A stretch of DNA of 64,000 nt from Eulemur rufifrons (taxonomy: Eukaryota > Chordata > Mammalia > Primates > Lemuridae). The notes under the pieces were generated by a model, which was not told the DNA's origin, did no database searches, and worked only from the letters and a program-made list of their open reading frames with translations. Location of the stretch: positions 46,846,001-46,910,000 of the forward strand of contig NC_090986.1 of the NCBI RefSeq assembly GCF_041146395.1. The letters are read 5' to 3'. A program made the position numbers and the translations under genes. This document shows positions 37,190 through 48,608 of the stretch, one piece after another (within the stretch, counting starts at the first letter, position 1; every line of letters begins with the position of its first letter).

Positions 37190-37596
37190 TGTGCCTTGCA
37201 GACTTCCCACTTTATAAGGAGTACAATTTTGACCCAGGGCCCCAGATGTCGTGCTTTGAAATCCATTGCTTCATTTTGGCCAGGGCTGCGCCTCCCACAG
37301 TCTGCTCCCCAGTAAAGGACTGAATGTGGTGGGAATACCACAGCAGACTTACTTCTGGAAGACATGAAAACTCCTGTTTTGGCCAACTTAAGATCAAGGA
37401 AACCCTGCCAGCTTTGTTGAAACTTCCTTAGATTGCATGACAACCTAGGACGGTTCCACCCAACATTCCTCACTGCCCCCTTCACTTGGGTTCACACTTG
37501 TCTCACTGCCTGAAATCTTTCCCAGGCCTTTCTGGCTCTCTCCCTAATTTTCTTCTCACAAGCACCTTCCTAATAAAATCCTTGCATATTTGGGGG
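37190..37596 (+). mobile_element. LTR-like 3' segment with polyadenylation signal
   Basis: Starts near 'tgtgccttgcagacttccca' and ends 20 bases after AATAAA (37572), where an A-tail starts. Blocks 'tggtgggaataccacagcag', 'gaaaactcctgttttggcca' and 'tcactgcctgaaatctttcc' are those of an ERVL/MaLR-related mammalian LTR that I cannot name. Ending at the cleavage site suggests that it was copied from an RNA and not inserted as a whole LTR. The frames at 37159-37485 and 37212-37397 (minus) are shadows. Confidence 0.6.
37572..37577 (+). promoter_or_regulatory. Polyadenylation signal AATAAA of the retroposed RNA
   Basis: Canonical hexamer 19 bases before the first A of the A-tail at 37597. This is the right spacing for cleavage and polyadenylation. 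Confidence 0.75.
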
Positions 37597-37640
37597 AAAA
37601 AAAAAAAAAGAAAAGAAAAAAAACAAGGATTGTGGTGGAG

Positions 37641-38721
37641 GTGAGGAGATTGTTTCCGGATATGAAATGTCCTGCAAAATTACCTCCTGGCATAACAAAG
37701 ATGTCTTTCCCTTTGCAAAATGCTTGATCTTGAGCCATCTTGGAAATTCAGAGAAGGATTCCCTGGAAGAGGGTGTTCTAGGACAGGAGATTCTAAGAAA
37801 AACTTCTTGTGGCAGAATCCAAGGTGGAGGAAGAGGTCCATTTGGTGACAGATGTCCAAACTTAGTTCATTGTGTTACTTGCAAGCCCCATAGTCTTCCT
37901 TAATTACAAAAGCACATACCCACCAAAGAGCCAACAACTATCAATATCCAATACCCAATGTGAATAGATGGCCAAGTAAGCCAGACTATCGGGAATAACC
38001 AACCAAGAATAGCTACATCCATGGAAAGTTTATTAAATCAGTGTTTGCTCATTCTTTAGTCCCCTTTTCTCCCAAACCTCTTGTGAAAATAGTAAGAACA
38101 TGACAAAGGAAACTGGAGGAATTTCTGAATCAAAATATATCACTTATCTCCACTCCAGAGTCCTGGCATAAGTAAGAGGAGAAGTAAAATGGAAGTCATA
38201 CACTTTCCTCCCTCAAGCCCCTGGAGGTTATATTTTTCCATTGCGTGGAGAATAAGGAGAAAAGACAATAATGATAAAAGGATGAATTTTAATTTTAAAA
38301 TAAAATTCAAGTTGCAAAATTTTCTAAGACCTTTAAGAAACTCTAAGAGATTTTTACAAATTTAACGTTGATTGAGGGAAAGAAAATAATATCATATTTG
38401 CATTCTTCTGAGTTGAACCTACACTTATGCACTGACAGTGTTTATTGATAAATATAATGAAAACTATTCTGGAATCTAAAGGCACAAATCGGTGTCTCTT
38501 CCCATTTTATGAGAAAGCTCTGAGTATGATAGGAGAGGAAAGTGTTGTGCATTTGAGATCAGGGCTTGCATCTTGCTTTCCTCCAATATACTTATCATAT
38601 CTACATAGCTGGTAACAATCTCCCCAAATAAAAACTGGATTATTGTTGGATTAAGCACAGATGTATCAGTAACTATGGAAAACAAATAACTACAGAGTTT
38701 AATAATTATGATTTACAAAGT
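37641..38721. other. Unassigned DNA right of composite insertion
   Basis: No family recognised. 37643-37900 is open for 86 codons on the plus strand, in the frame that was open left of the insertion. The product is not recognised, and there is no splice or start signal I can defend. Confidence 0.4.
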
Positions 38722-38910
38722 CTTTGTCTCTCTATTTTTTTTTTTTTTTTTTGAGACAGGGTCTCACTCTGTCATCTGGGCTAGAGTGTAGTGGCATTAT
38801 CATAACTCACTGCAAACTCCAACTCCTAACCTCAAGCAATCCTCCTGCCTTGGCCTCCCAGAATGCTAGGATTACAGGTGTAAGCCACTGCACCCATCCA
38901 CTTTGTCTCT
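38722..38910 (-). mobile_element. Alu monomer, antisense, with 10-bp duplication
   Basis: 38732-38900 is a single Alu-type monomer on the minus strand: T-run (complement of the A-tail) at 38735-38752, 'gagacagggtctcactctgt', 'ggattacaggtgtaagccac'. It is flanked by 'ctttgtctct' at 38722-38731 and 38901-38910. Only one monomer is present. Confidence 0.9.
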
Positions 38911-41012
38911 AAAATTTTAATCAGGTACAAATACATTATTTGCTCCAAATATTACTAAGGAGGATTTTTTTTTGTTTTTGGTAAGTTAAAACATATCCAC
39001 ATTTGCCATTTGAGGACTTAGCATTCAGTTGTAATGTGTTGATAATCTGTACAATGTTATATGAGCTATTTATATTCTCTAAATACTCCATGCAATCTTA
39101 AAATAAGAATAATATATTGGAAATTTCTAAAGTACTCTCTTTGATTCACTGAAATTGTATGTATAATTTTATGAAGAAGGGAAGGGAGCAAATCATTTGT
39201 AAGACATTTTGACAAGCTTAAATCACTCTTTATAAAGTTAATATATTATAGTTCCATTTCAGCATTCAGATTTACAAATTAGGAAACACATTATTTTATC
39301 TGCTTGAGTTTTTGCCGAGTACCAAATTATAAAGCACTCATAAAAGAGCTTAGTCACAGTTTCATCCTATCTGTGACCCAGAACATTACAACAGCTTGTG
39401 CAGCATGAAAGGGCAAAAAAGGATAAATATCCTTTGCAATTATATAACAATAAATGAACCATAGCTGATCAGCATTATGATGGGATGTGTCTTGAGAGAA
39501 TTTATTTAGTCAGTCATTTAGAAGGATGTGCACAGGGTAAATTCATTGGGCATATGGGCAGCATGTGTTCAAGGACTCCCTGCAGCATTGAGATGACACA
39601 TTATTATAAAATATAATGTACCATCTATGCTATTATCATGATTCTTATGAGAAAAAATAAATCTATGTTTTTATAGACAAAAATTCCCTGGGAATAAAGC
39701 AACATAAAAAAGGTGATATGGATACCTTCTAAAGATATATTTTAACTATAGAAAGTACTGAATTAGAATGAAATTTGATTGAGAATGACATACAATGTAT
39801 AAAGATATATTTTTTCTTTAACTTAACAGATGCCTCATGATTTTTTGGTGTCGTTTTTTTTTTTTATTTTATACTTGAAGATCATATTGACAATCCAAAT
39901 TGGGTGCTTTTATTCCATATTGTAAATCCAGAACAAATACCCAGGACTAAGTATATTAACACATTCTTTCAAGTATATTCACTAAATACTACTGCCAAGC
40001 CTTGCCCTGGATACTGGTATCATCTATATTTTTCCTAAAATATTATTTTATGTTTTCTTAACATGTAGAGATTTAATTTATACAACAAATCCACAAGAAT
40101 CTATTAAATTTACAAATATTTTGTCTTCAAAATAAATAGTTCCAAAAGAATTACTGAAATTTCTAATATTCTTTTCTCACTTACCAAGAACAGTGCAAGT
40201 AAGAGACATCATATATGTTCACCATCATTTTAGGAAAATCTAGTTTTTGAAAATAAAACAAAACAAATCTATAACCGCAACAGACAAGCATGCAAAACAA
40301 AAAAGGATTTGTGAAGCCAGAGGTATGTTCAATCTATGTCACACAATCACCTGTTTGGTAATAAAGATCTGGTAGTGATATCAGGCATTAGTACACAAAT
40401 TGTGCTATAAAGAAGGCAGATCATGCCAGCTGGCTAAAGCCAGTTGTTAAACATAGCCACAATTAAATTTATTTTAAATTGTTTCAGTTAATTTAAAAAC
40501 AAAGATAAGAAGTACTTGAAACTTATTACTTCCTAATTCTCCAACGACATTTTACTATTGTGCTTGTTTCAAGGTTATTTATGCTTACTCTAACTCCATA
40601 ATGAAAATACTATTAATATGTAATTAATGCTGTTATGCACCCCTTCTCTACTTAATATGAAGTTAGTACCTTAAAAAAGCTTCATGTGAAAGTATTTATC
40701 CTATGAAAATAGGCAACTTGTACAAATCAGTATATAATTTATTGTTTTGTTGATTTTCTAGACTTAAGAAAGTATTTGAAAATGTTTAGCTTGCACACCT
40801 GTTTCCATTACATTATCATTACCATAGAAGATATCCAGTATGCTTCAGCAAAAAAGTTGCATACATCATTGACAAATTTATGAATTTGCAATATGTCATA
40901 ATTTCTTCATCATATTCATCAATTTAAACAAAAATATCAGTCAACTTTCATGTAAAAACTATTTTCATCAGTCAGTTGCATCTGTGGATACAATAGCTTG
41001 GCAAAATATTTT
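38911..41012. other. Unassigned AT-rich DNA
   Basis: No gene or recognisable repeat. Confidence 0.5.
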
Positions 41013-41343
41013 AAAAGACTTCTTGGCCGGGCGCGGTGGCTCACGCCTGTAATCCTAGCACTCTGGGAGGCCGAGGTGGGCGGATCGTTTGAGCTCAGGA
41101 GTTCGAGACCAGCCTGAGCAAGAGCGAGACCCCACCTCTACTAAAAATAGAAAGAAATTATATGGACAGCTAAAAATATATATAGAAAAAATTAGCCGGG
41201 CATGGTGGCGCATGCCTGTAGTCCCAGCTACTCGGGAGGCTGAGACAGGAGGATCGCTTGAGCTCAGGAGTTTGAGGTTGCTGTGAGCTAGGCTGACGCC
41301 ACGGCACTCACTCTAGCCTGGGCAACAGAGTGAGACTCTGTCT

Positions 41344-41378
<35 letters not shown>

Positions 41379-41383
41379 CTTCT
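41013..41383 (+). mobile_element. Strepsirrhine Alu, full length, with 11-bp duplication
   Basis: 41025-41372 is a full dimeric Alu from 'ggccgggcgcggtggctcac' to an A-tail of about 30 bases. The A/B-box region ('ggcgcggtggctcac' and 'gagttcgagaccagcc') is well kept. The linker carries the lineage insert near 41140-41185 ('attatatggacagctaaa'). The flanks repeat 'aaaagacttct' at 41013-41023 and 41373-41383. The high match to the consensus suggests a fairly young copy. The 65-codon frame at 41089-41286 is an Alu shadow. Confidence 0.97.
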
Positions 41384-42757
41384 GTGAGAAGCGATTGAGT
41401 ATTAGAAGTTCAAAATAAAGAGGATTTATACTTTATTAATATTTGTAAATATGTGCTATACTTTCTTTACATCAAGAAAATTTATAACACAGTTATCTAC
41501 ATACACATACATATATTTTTCTTCCAGAGAACTGGCTACTAAGAATGTACCATCAGCTATCATATAAAGAAAATGAGGAGGTAACACATAGAAACATTTC
41601 ATTGTAAAAGAAGGAACAATTAGAAAATAAAGAAAAAGAAACAGGAGAAATTTTTTTTTCAGGCAATTCTTACTATATTGTTAAATAAGAGTGAAGCATT
41701 TAATTTTTAAACATGTTTAGAAGTTATATGGAAAACTATTTACAAACAAGATGATTTGTAGTAGTACTTAAAAAGTGATCATTCCAAAATGGCCATCTAA
41801 CCCATTTTGAATTGTAAATGTTTTCTAAAGACATCGTAAACCTGTATTAAGTCTTTTGTAAAACTCTGCAAATATATATTAATATTCCTTACTTTAACTT
41901 GCATATTTTACTCAATGAATACACAATTAAAATTGCTGATTTTTTCTTATAAAAGGTAGTATAGTTTCTCAAACAAAATATTATGAGTATAACTAACATA
42001 TCAAATCAGAGTTTTTATCCAAGACATCATATCCTTTTTCATAAACTAAATGCTAAGGCGTTCTCTGAGGAACTGAAACATTAGAAAAAAAGCTTATTTT
42101 CTCTGCTGATTACAGTTAATCAGACAATGTATTTAGAAAGTAGAAATATATTGTTTTTTTAACTAAGGAAAAAATAAATTTGACTCTGTTTCTAGATCTA
42201 TATCAGAATATATACTGTGAATGCCCTTGCTGATCAAAAGAAATTTAAATTGAAATAGATAGTTTTAAAATGTTATTCAATGTACAAAATGAAAAATTTT
42301 AAGATGTTACAAATAAGGTGATCGCAATATTTATGAAGATAATTGTATTTTACTGAGACTGTTTCTGGAAAGTCATTGAGACTTTGATAAAGCTTATCAA
42401 CTGTCCAGAGGGAGCATTATAATGGGAAGCCTCTACATAATGTCTGGCTTAGAGTGAAAAAGGAATGTATGCAAGGTGATGAAAAGACAGCAAGAAAACT
42501 TATCTATCTCAAACTTGGTGCTGCTTGAATATATGTCTCTTTGGAATTGATAAACACAAAGCAGCCATCATTGGCCTTCATGCTTAAGATTCATGCTTCT
42601 TATGTAGCACAAATAAAAATTATCACGTGAAAAATTATTTTAAATTATTCTAAATAATTTTCATAACCCTGTTCACCTGGTGGATTAAAAATCAAATCTT
42701 CTCTGGAGAAATGAAATTTTATTTCAGGTTGCAAAAAACTTACATGTATAAATTCAA
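41384..42757. other. Unassigned AT-rich DNA
   Basis: No gene or recognisable repeat between the two Alus. Confidence 0.5.
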
Positions 42758-43130
42758 AAGAAAAACATAGAATATTGGCCGGGCGCGGTGGCTCACGCCT
42801 GTAATCCTAGCACTCTGGGAGGCCGAGGCGGGTGGATTGCTCAAGGTCAGGAGTTCGAGACCAGCCTGAGCGAGACCCCGTCTCTACTAAAAATAGAAAG
42901 ACATTATATGGACACCTAAAAATCTATACAGAAAAAATTAGCCGGGCATGGTGGCGCATGCCTGTAGTCCCAGCTACTCGGGAGGCTGAGGCAGTAGGAT
43001 CGCTTAAGCCGATGAGTCTGAGGTTGCTGTGAGCTAAGCTGACGCCACGGCACTCACTCTAGCCTGGGCAACAAAGTGAGACTCTGTCTAAACAAAAAAA
43101 AAAAAAAAAAAATAAGAAAAACATAGAATA
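42758..43130 (+). mobile_element. Strepsirrhine Alu, full length, with 17-bp duplication
   Basis: 42777-43113 is a second sense Alu, with an A-tail at 43094-43112 and the same linker insert ('attatatggacacctaaaa'). The first monomer has a deletion relative to the first copy near 'cctgagcgagacc'. The flanking repeat 'aagaaaaacatagaata' is identical at 42758-42774 and 43114-43130. Confidence 0.97.
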
Positions 43131-43611
43131 CAGTTTTTTAAATACATTGCCATTATTTAAATAAATAATTTATATGTGTCTGTGTGTATGTAAAAGGAGA
43201 AATTTAAGGGTATGTTCAAGAAACATTAGGAATTAAAGAACAAATAGCAGAATTAGAAAAAATAAAAAATCTAGAAATAAATAAGTAATTAAACACAATA
43301 GGTTTGAACCATATAGACTGAGATTAAGAAAGATATAGGAAAAAGGAAACAAAATAAAGTTTCTAGATTGTATTCAAGAAGACAAAAACATAGAAAATAT
43401 ATAAAAAATGTATTATGGGATATAGAACCTACTTTTATTCTGAGTTCCACTATAAGATATTAGAAGAGAGAAGTAAAAATATTTTGAAAAGATAAAGACT
43501 TAATTGTTTCATAATAATTGAAATAAATCAATTATCTATTCAGGATACCCACTAATGACAAACTCAATACTTAAAAAAAAAAAAAGAAACAAAGAAATCA
43601 CATACAAATAG
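43131..43611. other. Unassigned AT-rich DNA
   Basis: No gene or recognisable repeat; A-run at 43573-43585. Confidence 0.5.
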
Positions 43612-43833
43612 TAGTACTTGATTGAGATGATTTGACTGTAGGGGATATATGGCAACGTCTAGGGATATTTTTGATTGTTACAACTAGGGCAGGGAAAAAG
43701 TGCATGCTATTGGCATCTAGGAGATACAGGCCAAGGATGTTGCTAAATATGCTACATGACAGACTAGCCTTCTCACACTACTAAAATTTATCTAGCCTAA
43801 AAAATCAATAGAGTTGCAGCTGAGAAACATCAA
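43612..43833 (-). mobile_element. MER5A-type hAT MITE, antisense
   Basis: 'ggggatatatggcaacgtct', 'ttgattgttacaactagggc', 'ctattggcatctaggagata' and 'tgctaaatatgctacatgac' run in antisense MER5A order and end with 'agctgagaaacatc', the inner terminal repeat. About 220 bp, diverged. Confidence 0.85.
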
Positions 43834-43849
43834 TTGTGACATTTCATAA

Positions 43850-44385
43850 TGAACATACAGAGAAACAAAGTAAAAGAAAATATTTTAAAAGGCTAACAGA
43901 AAATGAGAGTTAAAGGAGGAAAAAGTAAATATATAAAACAAAGTAACATTAAATTGCTTGAGGACTGATTTTTCAAGCACAAATATCTCTGTGAACAAAA
44001 CTGAACTAATATTTACTACTATGTAAATTATAACAGTAATGATTTATTACTAGATCTGCCCTGAAAGACATGCTAAAGATAAACATTCAGGTGGATGTGA
44101 TAGAAGCTAGAAATTAACTCAAAGCCATACAAATAAATAAATGTCTTTAGTAAATATAAATTAATAGGCAAATATAAAGTATTATTGTAATTTTGGTTTG
44201 TAACTTCACTTTTCATTTTCTACGTTATTTCACAAGACAAATACATAAAAATAATTATACATCTATATTAATGGGTATATAATGTATAAAAATGTAATTT
44301 GTAACATCAGTAACATAAAGGAGGGGTATGGAATGAATAACGATTGCAACTGAGCTGGTAAAATTAAAGTTCAGACTGACACCCT
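43850..44385 (+). mobile_element. Old L1M 3' region, sense
   Basis: 'ctgccctgaaagacatgcta' near 44056, 'attattgtaattttggtttg' near 44180, 'tatattaatgggtatataat' near 44265 and 'cataaaggaggggtatggaa' near 44315 follow the order of an L1M/L1ME 3' end. It overlaps in family position with the antisense copy at 12890-14050. Confidence 0.7.
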
Positions 44386-44625
44386 TTTTAATAAATGATG
44401 CTGGGAAAATTAGATTGCCATATGCAGAATAATGAAACTGGACTCCTTTCTCTCACCATACACAAAAATCAATTCAAGATGGATTAAAGACTTAAATGTA
44501 TGGCCCCAAATTATAAAAATACAAGAAAATCCAGGGAAACCTCTTCTGGACATTGGTATAGGCAAAGAATCATGACTAAGACCTCAAAAGCACAGGCAAC
44601 AAAAACTAAAATAGACAATTAAGTT
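44386..44625 (+). mobile_element. LINE-1 ORF2 fragment, sense
   Basis: 'ataaatgatgctgggaaaat', 'tcaagatggattaaagactt' and 'tggacattggtataggcaaa' are conserved ORF2 blocks. It is 240 bp with no 3' end, so it is a fragment abutting the LTR on its right. Confidence 0.85.
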
Positions 44626-44629
44626 TTGC

Positions 44630-45145
44630 AAATGACAGAAACCTTATGGTAGGGAGATTATCCTGGATGCTCCAGGCAGGAGCCCTTAAAACAGAGCATT
44701 TTCTCCAGCCGGTAGCAGAAGAGATGCAACGGAGGGGAAAGTCAGAGGGAACGAGGTCATGATGACTCAATGCAGTGTTGCTGACTTTAAGATGGAAGGG
44801 GAACCATGACATGACAGGGAGGGCAGGTGGCCTTAAGAAGCTAAGGGAGACACCTTTGATAGTCAGAAAGAGCATAGGACCTCAACCCAACAACTGGAGG
44901 GATCTGAATTCTGCCAACAACCTGAATGACTTTGGAAACAGATTCTCCTCAGATCCTCAAGGTAATAACCCAGGAGCACCAGCGCCTTGATTTTGGTCTG
45001 AAGAAACCAAGAGTAGAGAAGCCAGTCCAGCTCATATAAATTACTGACTTACAGAATCATGAGATAGTAAATTTGTGTTGCTTTAAGCTGCTTAATTTGT
45101 GATAATTTATTATGGAAGTAATAGAAAGTTAATGCATGTACTTTA
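44630..45145 (+). mobile_element. MLT1-type LTR, sense
   Basis: 'gagattatcctggatgctcc' near 44655, 'tcagagggaacgaggtcat' near 44743, 'gacttacagaatcatgagat' and 'taaatttgtgttgctttaag' near 45068, 'gtgataatttattatggaag' near 45099. Good order for an MLT1-like solo LTR missing some 5' sequence. Frames at 44606-44875 and 44775-44990 are shadows. Confidence 0.7.
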
Positions 45146-45624
45146 ATAATCCTAAATTATAGAGTGAAATATAATTCGATGAAGAGACATCAAAACCAAT
45201 TTAGCTCAAAAGCCCAATGATGTAATTTTAATATTTTATTTTTTGAACTGTAAGTATATAGCTCTCCTTCTCTCTCTGTCTACATATATATTTTATATTT
45301 ATTATATATTTATTTATAAAATACATATGATGTATATATCTGTTGAGCTATCTCTATCTTTATATCTTATCACTCTGCCTGTTTCAAACTGCTTTGCACC
45401 TATTGGGAAGCAGTGATTTCATGCTCTATGTGTAACAGCATATAGGCACACTAGGATTTTATGGGTTTATATGTTTATGTCAATTTAAAGGTTTCAATTA
45501 AGGTAGAAAGAAGCATAGGTTTCATATATTCAGGAAAAGTGAGACAAATCACATACTTCCTTATATTTCAAAACATGAAAGATTTTTTACATTAACATTG
45601 TTTATAATGATTTATTTTTCACTT
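45146..45624. other. Unassigned AT-rich DNA
   Basis: TA-rich tracts at 45283-45330; nothing else. Confidence 0.5.
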
Positions 45625-45972
45625 AAGATGGTCATTCATACCTGTTAATCATCCCCACTTTTTCCCCCATCCCCCTTACCGTTCCCAGCCTTTGATAAAT
45701 ATCATTCTACTCTCTATCTTCAGTTAGATAAAAATACCAATATTTAATAGCACAACAAAGTGACAATAAGTTATGGTATACTTTAAAATAACTAAAATAG
45801 TAGAATTGAAATGGAAATGGAAATAAGTGCTTGAGACCATGGATACCCCAATTACCCCGATTTGATTATTGCACATTGTATGGCTGTTTCACAACGTCAC
45901 ATGTACCCCATAAATATATACAACTATTATATAGCCATAATAATTAAAAATTTTTAAAAAGATGATCATTCA
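45625..45972 (+). mobile_element. 5'-inverted LINE-1 tail with 14-bp duplication
   Basis: 45639-45720 is in antisense orientation (complement of the L1 3' UTR block 'accagaggctgggaa...') and 45721-45958 is in sense ('cagttagata', 'tagcacaacaaagtgac', 'attgcacattgtatggc', 'catgtaccccataaatat', tail). Flanks 'aagatggtcattca' (45625-45638) and 'aagatgatcattca' (45959-45972) match at 13 of 14 bases. The structure is that of a twin-primed insertion. A related un-inverted 3' UTR is at 62056-62345. Confidence 0.88.
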
Positions 45973-47410
45973 GATAAATATTTAAGTTAGTTTTTTTTTT
46001 ACATCTAACATGATAAGAAACTTTTAATTTCAAACATTGGACATATGTTTTAGAAAAAAATATTTTTTGGTGGTCTTTTTAGTTAAAGTAGAAAGCTGAG
46101 AAATGCAGAAGAAATTTCCTTTCCTTGGAGTCGATTTTGACTAAATTAACCAAGTGAAGCTTGTTACTTTAGCTCCCTTGTGTTTTGCTACATTTCAAAG
46201 TTGTCAGGGTTGAGGTTAAGTAACAAATTAAAACTACTTTTTGCTCTCTTTATTTATTTATTTTTTAAGTGACCTTTTGTCTATTTGTTTGGGTACTTCA
46301 AGCTAACTGTTTTACTTAATTAGACAAGGGATACTGGATGCATTACTAAATGTGTGAAAATGAATGAATTTATGAGATTATATTTTTAATTTGTAAAACC
46401 AATTTCTATGTAAATAAGGACATGTGATGTTAGGGAATAGGAAATGTGAGAAATTTAAGGAACATAACAGGGTGAGTTTGAGAATGATTTTGAGTTTAGG
46501 GGGAATTTCTATAACTCTTAATATCATGGTAGATATATTAAGAGCAAACTAAAACTCTTTTGCAGCTAGGTGATGCCTTAGGGAGAGCCAAAAGTAAAAC
46601 TTGCCAAAAAATTCTAAGAGGCATATGACCTAAAGAGAAAAAAAATAGGATGGAGATCAAAATATTATTAAATAAAAAACATACTTTATACATATTTGTA
46701 TACATAGAAATACAAACAATATGCATAATAATAATAATATTACTATAGCAACATTAGTTGTAACACCATAAAGGCATAAGTGAGCAAGGAAGAATTTTTT
46801 TAATAACCCACGTAAATGTATAGTACTGATAAAATTATAATCCTTTCCTCGTATGACATAACATTCAGCAATGTAGAAAATTTGGTAAAAAAGAGAAACT
46901 AATACATTTAGCTTATTTTGCCTGAATTTTTGTATCTTGAAAATCCTTAGATTCTTCCCCTGAAAAATACGATTATTCTATAATCTTACTTTTAATCCTT
47001 CCATGAATTCACTGACTGCTGTGTCTATTGTTAGGGAGTTTGCTTCCTTTCAATAATTCCACCAATAAGTTATTGAATTTCTCTTGTGTCTGATTTGAAT
47101 CAATGTAATTATGTAACTAGAGGGCTATACTTGTAAATATTGGTAGCATTCACTGTCAAAAATATGATGTGGAAAATGTTGGCTACTCTGCTACATAACC
47201 TCAATAATAGATTATATGAAAGTAAGTCTAAGGACAAATTCTGCATCTCATAGAGATATTTATTAAATATAAATTGGCAGCTAGTCACAAAACATTTCAT
47301 AAGATATGTTCTATAAACTTCGTGAAGCCACATTCACTGTCCTTTAGATGGTCTCAACACACTCTTTATAAATGGTACTCTAACTGCAGACCAAGCAGCA
47401 TTCCCCAAGC
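45973..47410. other. Unassigned DNA
   Basis: No gene or repeat recognised; T-run at 45991-46000 and (ATA)n at 46727-46740. Confidence 0.5.
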
Positions 47411-47862
47411 AAGACTTTGTGTAGGAATGCCTGAAAATACGATGGTGAATGGGATCTTGATTAGAAGAAGGATAACTCAGAAGACCACAAGGTGTGTCTT
47501 TGTTATACACTTGTACCCAGAATAGAAATCATGTCCTTAAAGATTCCCCATAAATGTCTGATGCTGATGTCAGTATCATACTCAAATAACTTAACATGCA
47601 TCAACAATTTATCAGAGGTTTGGGTCAAGAAGCTACCAAAAATATGCAAAATAACCTCCGTCTGCTTTCCAATAATACACACCACAAACACACTCTCTCT
47701 AAACACGCAGCACTTCCTTGCCCTTTTCATCAGGGTCCAGAGATGTTGGGGGAGCTGAGATTACCGCCTGAGCTGGTAAGGACATCAAATGAGTATTTCT
47801 AATCTTTACAGATTAAAATCTCTATACCCTGAAAAAAAAAAAGAAAAGAAGACTTTGTATAG
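47411..47862 (+). pseudogene. Possible retrocopy of an unrecognised RNA
   Basis: About 407 bp (47425-47831) precede an A-tail (47832-47848, with G interruptions). A variant polyadenylation signal ATTAAA is at 47812-47817, 14 bases before the tail. 'aagactttgtgtag' (47411-47424) and 'aagactttgtatag' (47849-47862) are a 14-bp duplication with one G/A difference. These three signs together suggest LINE-1-mediated retroposition. I do not recognise the parent: it is not Alu, 7SL, a tRNA SINE or LINE-1. Frames inside (47274-47525, 47492-47758, 47503-47730, 47596-47802) are 68-88 codons long on both strands and none is convincing. Confidence 0.5.
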
Positions 47863-48608
47863 TGGACAGCCGCAATCAGCAATCTCCTTGATTAATAGAA
47901 GGAAAGAAGACCAATCCAGAAACACTTCCACAATACCATCCTAAAAAAAATTAATTACAAGACTTTGTGAATTCTTATATCCTGTTCACAGGTAGGGAGG
48001 ATTTATGAGCTACTTTAAGTTGATAACCTTTAGTTTCATACTGTAGTTTACCTTTAGTTTCATAAAAAAGAACACATTTCTATCATTGATCATATTCATT
48101 AGCAAGTTACTAGCATGTGTGTGTGTGTGTAGGGGGGTGTGTGTGTGTGTGTGTGTGTGTAGTGTTGGCTTTGATAGATGTTATTAGGAACAGCCTATAC
48201 AGTAGGTCTTTTTCTGAAATAACGCAAATTCACTACTTCTGTACTGTGGATTATCTAACATGTTAGCTAACTACACATAGAATTAAAATTTAAAGAACCT
48301 AGCACTTGGAAAATATGATATGGATTTTACTAAAGTAATGCTGAAGTATTAATTTATGAGAAGTTCTAAATTATGGTTATTGCAATTAGTTTTATTTTCT
48401 CTTCCTTTTCTCCTTTGTTCATTGGCTGTATCTTTCAATTTTAGTTTGCCAGAAATTTAAAGCTTTTTAAAGATATCATTTGGAATCACCAAAAACAGCC
48501 CTAATTCAAAACTAGAAAAGTATATAAATTTACTTTTAAACACTTTAAGTTTTAATTAAATTGATTTTTAAAAGTTACTCATATTTTATTTTATATATTT
48601 TATATGTA
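47863..48608. other. Unassigned DNA
   Basis: No gene; (TG)n at 48116-48162 with a G-rich interruption. Confidence 0.5.
48116..48162. repeat. (TG)n microsatellite with G-run interruption
   Basis: Two TG runs separated by 'aggggggg'-like bases. Confidence 0.9.

Larger units (their letters stand above)
35958..37640 (+). mobile_element. Composite retroposed unit with target-site duplication
   Basis: About 1.65 kb is bounded by 'aggattgcggtggag' (35958-35972) and 'aggattgtggtggag' (37626-37640), a 15-bp repeat with one C/T difference at a CpG. The right copy directly follows an A-rich tail at 37597-37625, and AATAAA sits at 37572-37577, about 20 bases before the tail. In order: pyrimidine-rich minisatellite (35973-36230), antisense LINE-1 with a nested MER2 (36231-37175), LTR-like 3' part (37190-37595). 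These are the marks of LINE-1-driven retroposition of a polyadenylated RNA. The overall order recalls SVA (CT-rich 5' end, repeats, LTR-derived 3' end, A-tail). It could equally be a one-off retrocopy of a read-through RNA. Confidence 0.75.
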
